Shown in pieces: positions 13,401 through 23,994 of a stretch of 64,000 bases of DNA (the stretch's first letter is position 1; each line of letters begins with the position of its first letter). This DNA is from CAWJAP01 sp963834365. GTDB taxonomy: Bacteria > Acidobacteriota > Vicinamibacteria > Vicinamibacterales > Vicinamibacteraceae. The translations under genes were made by a program, and so were the position numbers. Location: the NCBI GenBank assembly GCA_963834365.1, contig CAWIBS010000029.1:1-64000 (forward strand), read 5' to 3'. The notes beneath the pieces were generated by a model. That model searched no databases. It had not been told where the DNA came from and worked only from the letters and a program-made list of their open reading frames with translations.

Positions 13401-14016
13401 CCGGTGATCTTCAAGGACCGCGACTCGTGGGCCGAGAAGCTCCTCGGCGGGTGGACGATCAGCGGCATCCTGAACTGCCACTCCGGGTTCCCGTGGACGC
13501 CCGATGTACAAGAACATCGGCTGCGGCGTCGTCTATGCGGAGAGCGGCTCGAATGGCGGCGGATGGAACTGCGCGCTGCGGCCGGCGGCCTATCTGGGCG
13601 GCGCGCTCGACGACTCCGGCATCGACGCCTTCAGGCGCGCCGGCGGCAACTTCCCCAACGGCGGCACCGCCTACTTCACGCAGCCCGAACGCACTACCGG
13701 CCCGGCGTTTGCCGACGTCGTGTCAGGCGCGGCGGCCCCGGGCCCGATTCCGCAGGCGCCGGGCATCGAACGCAACTCGTTCCCGGGACCGCGATACCTC
13801 AACGTCGATGCGACGTTGAACAAGGCGTTCGGCCTGCCGTCCATCCGTGGCATGGGTTCGGCGCCCAAGCTCGAGATTCGCGCCGGCTTCTACAACCTGT
13901 TCAACCAGATCAACTTGAAGTCCATTCAGAACGACATCCTGGACAGCCACTTCGGCGAGGCGCAGGAAGGCCTCGGGGGCCGGGTGATCGAGCTGCAAGC
14001 CCGGTTTAGTTTCTGA
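10446..14016 (+). CDS. Oar-like TonB-dependent receptor with carboxypeptidase-regulatory N-terminal domain (frameshifted)
   Basis: A GTG start at 10446 gives a signal peptide (LVSLGLMLMGTAAYAQ), followed by a CarboxypepD_reg-like beta-sandwich (GVYVFNALAPRPYTVEVELE) and a TonB plug with the usual LLQLAPG, NNYQIDGVGV and ITNNYDAENGRYRGAQ blocks. A long outer-membrane barrel follows and ends with an aromatic residue (LQARFSF, stop 14014-14016), as expected for barrel insertion. The overall length, about 1190 residues, fits Oar-type receptors, which import large substrates or bind them at the surface. The frame changes at about 10612, 10745, 10920, 11500, 12220, 12470, 12560, 13265 and 13500. 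Two of these (10612 and 10745) are repaired by adding one G, so they look like missing bases in G runs. No substrate can be inferred. Confidence 0.85.
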
Positions 14017-14058
14017 GCGAACGGAGGAGACGGAGGAAACGGTCTCAAGGCAGAGCGG

Positions 14059-14231
14059 ACGGAGGGGACGGAGGAAACAGTCTTAACACAGAGAAACGAA
14101 GAAACGGAGACGAACAGAGAAGAGCTTTATTCCTATTTGGATTTGTATCTTGGATTTGATTTTGGATTTCTCCGTTCGTCTCCGTTACTCCGTTGCTCTG
14201 TGTTAAGACCGTTCCCTCCGTCCCCTCCGTT
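14059..14231. repeat. Long imperfect inverted repeat (about 63-base arms, 46-base loop) between convergent genes
   Basis: The left arm (14059-14121) and right arm (14168-14231) are near-perfect reverse complements; both contain GTCTTAACACAGAG or its complement and purine-rich GACGGAGGGGACGGAG. The 46-base loop (14122-14167) is AT-rich. Direct copies of the GGACGGAGGAAACGG motif also sit at 14021-14045. The right arm overlaps the stop codon of the TPR gene (14230-14232), and the element lies between two genes reading towards each other, so it could act as a bidirectional terminator in either RNA. Its size and low-complexity repeats also fit a dispersed palindromic element. Confidence 0.75.
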
Positions 14232-15459
14232 ACCTCACGTCGTCGAGGCTGCGGGGTCGCAGCTTCTCGTAGCCGGACGTCGCTTCGTCTTTCTTCAGAC
14301 GCACGAACGCCTCACGGGCCCGGGCGGCCTCTTCCTTCCGTCCGGCTCGCGCATACGCGTTGCCCAGCGCGTAGTGGAACTGCGCCTCGGCCGGAACCAT
14401 GCGGACTGCGGTCTCGAGCTCCGGAATCGCACGGGCGACGTCACCGGTATCGAAGTAGAGCAGCCCGAGCAGGTAGTGCCCGAACGGATAGCGGGGTTCG
14501 AGCTGCACGACCTCGCGGGCGAACGGGATGCCCGCTGCTGAATCGACGCGATATCGCGCCGCGGCGATCTGCATGCGCGCGCGCACGTGGCCGGGATTCT
14601 GCTCGATCTCCTCGAGGAACCGGGCGACACCGTCCTCGAGGTCTTCCGTCGCCAGAAGGAAACGGCCGTAGGCGTAGTGCACGTTCGGAAACGTCGGCGC
14701 GTCGCGCACCAGCTCGCCATAGGCGGTCTTCGCTGCAGTCGAACTCCTTGGCCTGGTGATGGCGTTCGGCGCGTCCCGCTCGCAGCACGATCCGCCGCGT
14801 CGCGGCATCTTCCGCCGGCGTCTTCGTCGGACGCTGCAGGAGAACCCCGAGACCGAGCGCGTAGTCGAGGTTCTCCTCGTCAATGCCCGCTGCGGCAAGG
14901 GGGTGCAGGGTCTCGAGCGCCCGCTCGAAGCGGCCGGCCCGCAACTGCAGCATCCCCTCGTGGTAAGACGAGCACCTGCGGCAGCTCGCCATCCTTCTGA
15001 ACCCCCAGCGTTCTGGCGGCCTGGATGTGCTTCATCGCGCTCGCATCGCGATCGAGCTGATACTCGCAGAGCGCCAGCATCAGGTGCGCCGTGCCGTTCG
15101 TTCGGATCGAGATCGAGCAGGCGCCGAAACGCCCGCGCGGCGTCCGCGTGCGCGTCCTGGTCGTAGAGGATGGTGCCGAGGGCCCACCACCCCTCCTTCC
15201 AGTCCGGCCGGATCGCAAGGGCCTTGCGGTACAACGGCACCGCCTTCTCGAGATCGCCGCCTTCCCGGGCAGCCTCGGCCTCGGCCGCCAACGAGGAGAA
15301 GTGTGAGGGTGTGTTCGGGCCCGGCTGGCCGAGGGCTGCCTCGACGCCGATGGCCACAGTCAGCAGGCCGGCGATGGCGACACCCGCGGTCAGCCAGCGG
15401 CGCACCGGCGCTCGCCAACGGAGCACGTGCGGCGACCGGCCGGGCCGATCCTCGACCAT
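14230..15459 (-). CDS. Membrane-anchored TPR repeat protein (frameshifted)
   Basis: From ATG 15459 the protein begins with a short basic cytoplasmic tail and one hydrophobic segment (WLTAGVAIAGLLTVAIGVEA). Tetratricopeptide repeats follow, for example EKAVPLYRKALAIRPDWKEGWWALG and, at the C-terminus, a run of repeats such as LEPRYPFGHYLLGLLYFD and FHYALGNAYARAGRKEEA. The role is probably protein-protein scaffolding at the membrane; no partner can be named. An upstream in-frame ATG at 15486 is an alternative start. The frame changes near 15105, 14985 and 14745. At the first, removing one G from CCGAACGAACGGC restores DPNNGTAHLMLALCEYQLDR. The stop codon is inside the neighbouring inverted repeat. 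Confidence 0.7.
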   Translation of the reverse strand: MVEDRPGRSPHVLRWRAPVRRWLTAGVAIAGLLTVAIGVEAALGQPGPNTPSHFSSLAAEAEAAREGGDLEKAVPLYRKALAIRPDWKEGWWALGTILYDQDAHADAARAFRRLLDLDPNERHGAPDAGALRVSARSRCERDEAHPGRQNAGGSEGWRAAAGARLTTRGCCSCGPAASSGRSRPCTPLPQRALTRRTSTTRSVSGFSCSVRRRRRRKMPRRGGSCCERDAPNAITRPRSSTAAKTAYGELVRDAPTFPNVHYAYGRFLLATEDLEDGVARFLEEIEQNPGHVRARMQIAAARYRVDSAAGIPFAREVVQLEPRYPFGHYLLGLLYFDTGDVARAIPELETAVRMVPAEAQFHYALGNAYARAGRKEEAARAREAFVRLKKDEATSGYEKLRPRSLDDVR

Positions 15460-15651
15460 GCGATCAGTGTATGTGACGAGTGCCATGCGAACGCGCCCGG
15501 GCAGGAGCGGGCACGACCTCACCAGGTCGTCCGGCGTGCGGCACGAGGCCGCCGCAGGTGTAAGATCGCGGATCGCGCGGGTGCCTGCCGGCAGCACTGC
15601 CAGCCGGTCGAACCCTCCCGATAGACCCGGCTCCATCTCTCAAGGATCTCA

Positions 15652-16320
15652 ATGACCAAGCGCCTGTTCATGAGCTCGCTGTTGTTCGCCGTCGCCCTGG
15701 CACCGCTCGCTGCGCAGCCCGAACCCGGCAAGGAGGAGCTCAAGCTGAAGCTCCCCAAGCCGATGTTCATTGGCACGCCCACCAACATCCGCAGCGCCAA
15801 CCTCGAGAAGATCACGGGCAAGCCGCGCGCGCCGTTCTATGTCCCGAAGGGCACCGTACCTCTGTCGATGAAGAAGCCGGTGACCTCGAGTGACGCGCAG
15901 CCGGTCATCGGAGAGCTCGACATGATCACCGACGGCGAGAAGGCCGGCGGCGACGGGTTCTTCGTCGAGCTCGGGCCGACGCCCCAGTGGGTCCAGATCG
16001 ATCTCGGCGCGTCGCGGCCGCTCCACGCCATTCTCGCGTGGCACTACCACAGCCAGGCCCGCGTCTACCGCGATGTCGTCGTCCAGGTGTCCGACGATGC
16101 GGCGTTCAAGACCGGCGTGACGACGGTCTTCAACAACGACCACGACAACTCGGCGAAGCTCGGTGCGGGGAAGGACAAGGAGTACATCGAGGTGGCAGAA
16201 GGCCGGTTGTTCGACCCGAAGGGCGTGAAGGGCCGGTACGTCCGGCTCTACTCCAACGGGAACACGACCAACGACCTCAGCCACTATGTCGAAGTGGAGG
16301 TCTACGGCGCGGCGAAATGA
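15652..16320 (+). CDS. Secreted discoidin (F5/8 type C)-like protein
   Basis: A clean 222-residue protein with a Sec signal peptide (KRLFMSSLLFAVALAPLAAQ) and no further membrane segment, so it is probably periplasmic or exported. The body matches a discoidin/F5-8 type C beta-sandwich: ITDGEKAG..., QWVQIDLGASRPLHAILAWH, YRDVVVQVSDDAAF and the closing KGRYVRLYSNGNTTNDLSHYVEVEVYG. Domains of this kind bind carbohydrates or other surface ligands; catalytic residues are not expected and none are seen. Its stop overlaps the next start (ATGA, 16317-16320), so it is translationally coupled to the Agl23-like gene. Confidence 0.75.
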   Translation: MTKRLFMSSLLFAVALAPLAAQPEPGKEELKLKLPKPMFIGTPTNIRSANLEKITGKPRAPFYVPKGTVPLSMKKPVTSSDAQPVIGELDMITDGEKAGGDGFFVELGPTPQWVQIDLGASRPLHAILAWHYHSQARVYRDVVVQVSDDAAFKTGVTTVFNNDHDNSAKLGAGKDKEYIEVAEGRLFDPKGVKGRYVRLYSNGNTTNDLSHYVEVEVYGAAK

Positions 16321-17910
16321 CGCGTGGGTGCGCCGGCGCCCTCGTGGCGATCGCACTGATCTCGGGCCTGGCGCTGCGCCTGGCCCGCCTCGACGTGCGC
16401 CCGATGCACCATGACGAGGCGAACCAGGCGGTCAAGTTCGGCGCGCTGCTGGAACGTGGCGAATATCACTACGACACCCAGGATCACCACGGCCCGACGC
16501 TGTATTACCTGACGCTGCCGGCCGCGTGGCTGCGGGGGCAGGCGACGCTCGCGTCCCTCGACGAGCGCACGCTCCGCGGCGTGACGGCGGTGTTCGGCGC
16601 GGCGACGATCCTGCTGCTGCCGCTCCTGTCGGGGGGCGCTGGCCGGACGGCGGCAGCCACGAGCGCGTGGCTGCTGGCGCTCTCGCCCGCGATGGTCTTC
16701 TACTCGCGGATGTTCATCCAGGAATCGCTGTTCGCCTGTTTCACGCTGGCGTTCGTGATTGCCGTGGGCCGGCATGGCGACGGGCGGCGGACTCGGGTCG
16801 GCCGCGCTTGCGGGAATCGCAGCGGGGCTGGCGGTCGCGACCAAGGAGACCTCGGTGATCGTCCTGCCCGCCGCGCTCGCGGCCGGCGCGATCGCGTGGT
16901 GGTCGCCGGGATCCGGACGGCCCCCGAATCTGTTGACTGAGAGACGCTGGAGGCTGGCGGTCGTCGTCAGCCTCGTGGCGGCCGCGGCAGTCGCGGCGCT
17001 GTTCTATTCGTCCTTTCTCGCCCGGCCAGGCGGCGTCCTCGAGCCGTTTCGCGCCGCCGGCACGTATCTCGACCGCGGCCTCGACCCGCCCGATCACGTG
17101 CACCCGTGGCACTACTACCTCGGCCTGCTGACGTACTCCTCATCGGGGGGGGTCCGGTGGAGCGAGGGACTGGTGCTCGTGCTCGCGATCGTCGGCGCGC
17201 TGTCGGCGTGGAGACGCGCCGATCGGTCGCGCCCCTCCCGCGTGTTCTGGGCACGGTATCTCACGGGCTACGTCGTGTGCGCGACGGCAATCTTTTCGGC
17301 CATCCGGTACAAGACCCCGTGGAACCTGCTGCCGTTCTACGTCGGACTGATCGTGCTCGCGGGAGTGGGGTTCTCGGCGCTCGTCACGGCGACCTCGTCC
17401 CGCGTGGTGCGCGGTGCGCTGACGTCGGTGCTCGTGATCGCGTCCGGCCAGCTGGGATGGCAGGCATGGCGCGCGTCGGTGACCTATGCGGCGGACCCGC
17501 GCAATCCCTACGTCTACGCCCAGACCGTCCCGGATGCCGTCCGTATGGCGACGCGCATCCGCGAACTGGCCGCGCTCGATCCCGCGGGGGTCCGTATGCA
17601 GGTGTCGGTGATCGCGCCGCCGCATGAGCAGTGGCCGCTTCCCTGGTATCTGCGCGCGATGCCGCACGTCGGCTACTGGACCGCCCCGGGCGACCCGCTG
17701 TCGCTGCAGGCGCCGGTCCTCGTCGCCTCGATGAACCACACGGCCGTCCTCGACGGTGTCCTCGGCGATCGATATGTCTCGGAGTTCTTCGGCCTCAGGC
17801 CGGAGGTGCTCCTGACGCTGTACATCGAGCGCGGGCTGTGGGAGCGGTTCCTGTCTCGGGCCGATGGTCCCCTCAGGCCATCGGCGGCCCGCCTTGAGCC
17901 GCGCCGCTGA
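16317..17910 (+). CDS. Agl23-like polytopic membrane protein (flippase activity-associated family, one frameshift)
   Basis: The start at 16317 overlaps the previous stop as ATGA. The product has many hydrophobic helices and begins with the GT-C-like pattern LARLDVRPMHHDEANQAVK, followed by YDTQDHHGPTLYYLTLPAAW. This acidic-His first loop is typical of the Agl23 family related to Arg/dolichol-phosphate-sugar mannosyltransferases. The C-terminal part contains TKETSVIVLPAALAAGAIAW, HYYLGLLTYSSSGGVRWSEG and a soluble tail. Such proteins act in transfer or flipping of lipid-linked sugars. A frame change at about 16770 is repaired by removing one C from GGCCGGCATGG. The glycosyltransferase downstream supports a shared role in surface glycan or glycolipid synthesis. 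Confidence 0.75.
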
Positions 17911-18170
17911 TTCGTGACCGGCCTCTGACCGGCCTGAGGCCGGTCGGCCCGCGGGCGGCCGGGTTGCCGCCTGGATGGCGATCAGGTCATCGGCGTCCAG
18001 CCTCCAACTCACGACGGTTGCTTCCCGGGCTAGCCGGAATCGCAGGCGGGCGGCTGGCTGACCGCGGCGGCTGGCGCACGTCGGATGCGTGCATCGGCGC
18101 CGGCCAACCGCCCGCTATCGTTGCGGGTGCGCGCGTGGTGTGGCACTGTGGCGCACGGCGAGTCCGCACC

Positions 18171-19032
18171 ATGACGCCTGTTGAACTGGCCCTGGTCATT
18201 CCCTGCTACAACGAGGCGGCGCGCCTCGACCCGCCTGCGTTCGTGCAGTTCACGGCGACGCACCCCCTCGCACGGCTCGTGCTGGTTGACGATGGGAGTG
18301 ACGATGGGACGGGAGAGATCCTCGAGCGCATGCACGCCGCGGCGCCGGCGGCGGTGACCGTCTTGCGGCACACGCCGCGTCGCGGGAAGGCTGAGGCGGT
18401 GCGCGCCGGCATGCTGGAAGGGCTCGCGCAGGGCGCGTCCCTCGTCGGCTTCCTCGATGCCGACCTCGCGACACCGCTCGCGCGCGATCGACGACTTCCT
18501 GGCCGTGCTGCGCGACCGGCCGCACATCGAGTTCGTCCTCGGCGCGCGGGTGATGCTGATGGGGCGCGACATCAAGCGCAAGGCATCGCGCCACTATCTG
18601 GGCCGGGTGTTCGCCACCGCGGTGTCGCACGCGCTCGACCTCCCGGTGTACGATACGCAGTGCGGCGCGAAGGTCCTGCGCGCGAACGCGGCGACGGCCA
18701 CGTTGTTCGCCTCACCCTTCCGCAGTGCGTGGATCTTCGACGTCGAGCTGATCGCGCGCTACCTGCGTCTGCCGGTCGCGCCCGGCGAGCCGGCCCGCCG
18801 CGATCGGCTGTACGAGCTGGTTCTGCCGGCTTGGCACGATCGGCCCGGCTCGAAGCTGCGCTGGCACGACTTCGCGCGCGCGATGGTCGAACTCGTATAC
18901 ATTTGGCGCGAGCGCGTCACGTATCAACCCCCGACGGCACCGCGGTGGCCGCCGGTTCGACGCAGGATTCCGGAGCCGTCATGCCCGGGCGAAGCAGCTC
19001 GTAGCTACAGTCAGCCGGCCCCGACGACCTGA
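18171..19032 (+). CDS. GT2 family glycosyltransferase, DPM1/Alg5-like (one frameshift)
   Basis: ATG at 18171 starts MTPVELALVIPCYNEAARLD, the standard GT2 opening. The nucleotide-sugar motif LVLVDDGSDDGTGEIL follows, and then the metal-binding GFLDADLATPL, which is characteristic of dolichyl/polyprenyl-phosphate sugar transferases of the Alg5/DPM1 branch. Beyond it come DIKRKASRHYLGRVFATAVSHALDLPVYDTQCGAKVL and the FRSAWIFDVELIAR segment, also typical of that branch. No C-terminal membrane helices are visible. The frame changes near 18485, where removing one C from CTCGCGCGCGATCG joins DLATPLA to AIDDFLAVLRDRP. It probably makes a polyprenyl-phosphate sugar used by the preceding Agl23-like protein; this is inferred from context. 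Confidence 0.8.
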
Positions 19033-19160
19033 GGGCTGTCGGCAAACCAACCAGCCGCCCGCGATGCCGGCGGGCCCGGTAGGGTCGCCGAACAGCATCG
19101 CGGATCAACGGCTGGCCCCCGACGGCCTGAGGGGCCGTCGGGCAACCACCGGAGAGCACA
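19011..19160. repeat. Nested palindromic intergenic repeat (family C) upstream of first oxidoreductase
   Basis: The outer arms GCGATGC (near 19060) and GCATCGC (near 19095) enclose an imperfect inner stem. The flanking palindrome CCCGACGGCCTGAGGGGCCGTCGGG occupies 19118-19142, just before the start at 19163. The same architecture recurs at 20587-20700, 20780-20945 and as a tandem array at 22195-22503. It overlaps the 3' end of the glycosyltransferase frame. Confidence 0.65.
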
Positions 19161-19162
19161 CG

Positions 19163-20584
<1,422 letters not shown>

Positions 20585-20586
20585 CT

Positions 20587-20960
20587 TTCTGGCCGATGGC
20601 CCCTCAGGGCCATCGGCGGCCAGCCCTCGAGCCCGCAATGCTGTTCGGCAGGCCCGGCGGGCCTGCCGGCATGGCGGGCGGCTGGCGTGTGGTCGTGGCG
20701 TGAAACCGATGGCGCGCGCAGTCAGCTGAACCTGCGCCGGACAGCCGGCACTTGCGCGGCTGGACCTGGCTCGGCGCTGATAGCGGAGAACGTCGGGCAA
20801 CCGGCCAGCCACGCGCGCTGCCGGCGGGCTCGCCGAGGGCGGCCGAACAGCAGTGCGAGTTCGAAGGCTGGCGCCGATGGCCTGAGAGGCCATCGGCGTA
20901 GCAAGCCAGGCTGCCAGGATGGCCCGAGGGGCTCATCGCGCCATAGAAGGCCAGGTTGAG
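20587..20960. repeat. Two family C palindromic repeats filling the gap between oxidoreductase and ApbE genes
   Basis: The first copy (20590-20700) is in inverted orientation. It has CCGATGGCCCCTCAGGGCCATCGG at 20593-20616 and the perfect hairpin GGCAGGCCC/GGGCCTGCC at about 20648-20668. The second (about 20780-20945) has GCCGATGGCCTGAGAGGCCATCGGC at 20875-20900. No gene is evident in the roughly 420 bases between 20585 and the ApbE start. Confidence 0.65.
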
Positions 20961-21005
20961 AATGCCTCCGCTATTCGCCAATCCACAGAGAGTCCGCGTC
21001 CAGAC

Positions 21006-21960
21006 GTGCCGCCGACCTCGTCGGCGGCCTTGGGATTGGGGGGCTCGCGTCAGACTGCAGGAGGTCTACGGCGCTTCTCGCACGAGGCGATGCACACCGT
21101 CTTCGAGGTGTACACCGTACACCCCGATGAACGATACGCGGCGCAGGCGGCGCAGGCGGCGTTCGATCTCACCGATCGCCTCGAGCGCGAGCTGAGCCGA
21201 TTTCTGACCAACAGCGACATCACGCGGGTCAACCACCTGGCGGCGGGCGACAGTACACGCGTCAGCCCCTCGACGCTGGAGTGCCTCGTGATCGCGCGCC
21301 ACATGTACGACCTCACGGGCGGGGCGTTCGACATCTCGATTGGCACGGGGCTGCCGGCGCTCGAGCTCGAGGCCGACGAGTGCGTGGTGCGCACGACGAA
21401 GGACGATGTGCGGGTGGACCTCGGCGGAATCGGCAAGGGCTACGCCGTGGACCTGATGGCGGAGCTGCTCGAGGAGTGGGGTCTCGCAGCTCGCGCTCGT
21501 CCACGGAGGCTTCAGCTCGGTCCTCGCGCTCGAGTCGCCCGGCGGCCACGACGGCTGGCCCCTCACCCTGAGCAATCCGGGCGCTCCCTCCCGGGTGCTC
21601 GCCCGCCTTTCGGTTCGACAAACCGCGCTCGGCGCCTCCGGCGTGCGCAAGGGCGACCACATCGTCGATCCGCGGACCGGCGAACCCGCCCGCGGGCGTT
21701 GCGGGGCCTGGGTGGCAGTGCCCCGGCCGCAGGCAGCGGGCGCCCAGGCGTCTGCCGATGGCCCGAGGATGGCGGCGGCCGCTGTCACCGATGCCCTGAC
21801 GACCGCGTTCATGCTGCTGAACACCGACGAGATCGCGGTCATTTGCCAGGCCAGTCCCGGGCTCGAGGCCTGGGTGCTGCCGGAGTCCGCCACCGGTCAC
21901 ACCGGGGAGGGGGACCTTCTTCACTTCGGCGGTCCCGAACGACAGGCCGGGATCCAGTGA
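21006..21960 (+). CDS. apbE: ApbE family FAD:protein FMN transferase (one frameshift; start uncertain)
   Basis: The protein reads AMHTVFEVYTV, LERELSRFLTNSDITRVN, LTGGAFDISIGTGL, then VDLGGIGKGYAVDLMAELL, the ApbE signature for flavin and metal binding. After one frame change it continues with LVHGGFSSVLALESPGG, RKGDHIVDPRTGEPA and AAAAVTDALTTAFML. ApbE covalently attaches FMN from FAD to a Thr/Ser of target proteins, usually outside the cytoplasm. Removing one G from GTGGGGTCTC near 21480 joins the halves. The residues before AMHT still look like ApbE, so the true start is upstream of ATG 21090; GTG 21006 is the best in-frame choice, but no clear signal peptide is seen. Its position between two exported oxidoreductases hints at flavinylated redox partners. 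Confidence 0.8.
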
Positions 21961-22050
21961 CATCCGGTCCTGTCGCGGTCCGAGACCGCGCGGGTATACT
22001 TCGGCGGGCGGTGAGACAAGCCGACGCTCACTTCTGTTGACAGGAGTCAC

Positions 22051-22503
22051 GGCCGCCTTCAGGCGGCCCCGTAGTCCGGCTGAAGCCGGACACTACGACT
22101 GATGGCGTTGAGGGCGCGTCGGCACACGGCCCAGCCCCGCATAGCGGCGCGGTACGGCTGGCCGCCGATCGCTGAGGGGCGCCAGGCTGAGACCCAGCCG
22201 CCCGCGCGCCGGCGAGCCCGCCGAGGGCGAGCCGATAGCGCGTGGGCTCGAGGGCTGGCCGCCGAGGGCGCTGAGGGAGCCATCGGCTAGAAGACGCCAG
22301 CCGCCCGCGCGCCGGCGAGCCCGCCGAGGGCGAGCCGAATAGCGCGTGGGCTCGAGGGCTGGCCGCCGATGGCGCTGAGGGGCGCCATCGGCCAGAAGAC
22401 GCCAGCCGTTCGCGATGCCGGCTGGCCCGCCGAGGGCCAGCCGAATAGCATCGCGGACTCGAGGGCTGGCCGCCGAGGGCCCTGAGGGGGCCATCGGCCA
22501 GAA
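22051..22503. repeat. Palindromic repeat cluster: family A copy plus tandem array of three ~104-base family C units
   Basis: GGCCGCCTTCAGGCGGCC (22051-22068) and GTCCGGCTGAAGCCGGAC (about 22074-22092) start the cluster. Three units follow with CAGCCG at 22195, 22298 and 22403 (period 103-105). Each carries a GCCGATGGC...GCCATCGGC-like hairpin (for example 22365-22392) and an inner G+C stem. In the third unit the outer arms are GCGATGC/GCATCGC; in the first two the corresponding arms are GC-alternating, so both sides change together. The array fills the 561-base gap between ApbE and the second oxidoreductase; no gene is visible in it. Confidence 0.75.
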
Positions 22504-22521
22504 TAAGCAGGGAGACGATCG

Positions 22522-23964
22522 ATGGCTGGCGAGGACGATCAGGGCAAGAAACACCCGCGCGACGTGACCGACGGGCCGCCGAAGCTCGATCGGCGCGACG
22601 TGCTCATGGGGCTCTCCACCGTCCCGGCGCTGGGGCTCTTCGGCTATGCGTGGACCAAGCAGCGCCAGCACCAGCAGGCGAGAGTGGAGGCGGCGTCCGC
22701 GACGCCGGCCGCGGCGGCCGGCCTGCAGGAAATCAACGTCGCGATCCTCGGCGCCGGCGCGCAGGGCCAGGTGCTGGCCGAGGCGATGCTCCGCATCCCG
22801 GGCCTGCGCTTCCGCGCGGTCTGCGACATCTGGACGGAGTACAACCAGCGGCGGGTCGTCAACACGCTCAAGCGGTTCAAGCACGAAGTGAACGGCTACG
22901 ACGACTACCGCGAGATGCTCGACAAGGAACAGGCGATCGACGCGGTCATCATCGCCACGCCCGACTTCTGGCACGCGCAGCACACGATCGACTGCCTCAA
23001 GGCCGGCAAGCACGTGCTACTGCGAGAAGGAGATGTCGAATACGCTCGAGGGCGCGCGCAGCATGGTGGCCGCCGCCCGGGAGACCGGCAAGCTGCTCCA
23101 GATCGGGCACCAGCGCCGCTCGAATCCACGCTACCTGCACTGTTATCAGAAGCTGCTGGGGGAAGCGAAGCTGCTCGGACGGATCGTGACCGTCAACGGT
23201 CAGTGGAACCGTGCGGTCTCGCCGGATCTCGGCGCTCCCGATCGCTACGCGATCCCGGAGGCGCGCCTGAAGCAGTACCGGCTTCAAGGACATGCCCCAG
23301 TTCCGCAACTGGCGCTGGTACAAGGGCCTCGGCGGCGGGCCGATCGTCGATCTCGGCTCGCACCAGATCGACATCTACAACTGGTTCCTCGGCGCGACGC
23401 CGTCGCACGTCATGGCGAGCGGCGGGCTCCTCTACCACGACGCCGAAGACCCACGAGTGGTACGACACGGTCATGGTCGTCTACGACTACGACACGCCGC
23501 TGGGCCCGGCGAAGGCCTACTACCAGACGCAGACGACCAACGGCAGCCAGGGCTACTTCGAAACCTTCATGGGCGACCAGGGCACGCTGCTCATCTCCGA
23601 GTCGGAGGTGAACTACGCCGGTCAGCTCTACCGGGATCCCAACGCGCCGGCCTGGGACGAATGGATTCAGAAGGGCTACGTGAGCGCCCCGAAGCCGCAG
23701 GAGGCGAAGGAGAAGAGCGACTCGGGCGCGATTGCCGACGTCCGCGAGTCCGTGGCACCCGACCAGCACACGGTGCCGGTTGCGTTGCGCGATCCCTATC
23801 ACCAGCCGCACCTGCAGAATTTCTTCGACGCCGTGCGCGGCAAGGCGAAGCTCAATTGCCCGCCCGAGATCGGCTACGAGAGCGCGGTGAGCGTCCTCAA
23901 GGTCAACGAGGCGATCGAGGCGAAGTCCCGGCTGTCGTTCACGCCCGAGGACTTCAAAGTGTAG
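22522..23964 (+). CDS. Gfo/Idh/MocA family oxidoreductase, second exported copy (frameshifted)
   Basis: The N-terminus contains a Tat-like LDRRDVLMGLSTVPALGLFG, then a canonical Rossmann motif INVAILGAGAQGQVLAEAML and IDAVIIATPDFWHAQHTIDCL. After a frame change near 23017 it continues MSNTLEGARSMVAAARETGK and LLQIGHQRRSNPRYLH. The next section, MPQFRNWRWYKGLGGGPIVD, lies in another frame, and the last, from EWYDTVMVVYDYDTPLG to the stop, returns to the first. Removing an A at about 23017 restores LCEKEM and hence the KAGKHVLCEKEM catalytic loop (EKP equivalent). Removing one base near 23285 restores FKDMPQFRNW. It is probably a periplasmic NAD(P)-dependent sugar oxidoreductase, diverged from the first copy rather than a recent duplicate. 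Confidence 0.8.
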   Translation: MAGEDDQGKKHPRDVTDGPPKLDRRDVLMGLSTVPALGLFGYAWTKQRQHQQARVEAASATPAAAAGLQEINVAILGAGAQGQVLAEAMLRIPGLRFRAVCDIWTEYNQRRVVNTLKRFKHEVNGYDDYREMLDKEQAIDAVIIATPDFWHAQHTIDCLKAGKHVLLREGDVEYARGRAQHGGRRPGDRQAAPDRAPAPLESTLPALLSEAAGGSEAARTDRDRQRSVEPCGLAGSRRSRSLRDPGGAPEAVPASRTCPSSATGAGTRASAAGRSSISARTRSTSTTGSSARRRRTSWRAAGSSTTTPKTHEWYDTVMVVYDYDTPLGPAKAYYQTQTTNGSQGYFETFMGDQGTLLISESEVNYAGQLYRDPNAPAWDEWIQKGYVSAPKPQEAKEKSDSGAIADVRESVAPDQHTVPVALRDPYHQPHLQNFFDAVRGKAKLNCPPEIGYESAVSVLKVNEAIEAKSRLSFTPEDFKV

Positions 23965-23994
23965 GAGGCCGGGTTACCCCGCCAGGACACGAAC

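Noticed and set aside
22195..22503. The regular repeats could be read as a CRISPR array.
   Set aside because: Units are about 104 bases with no distinct spacers and no cas genes are present.
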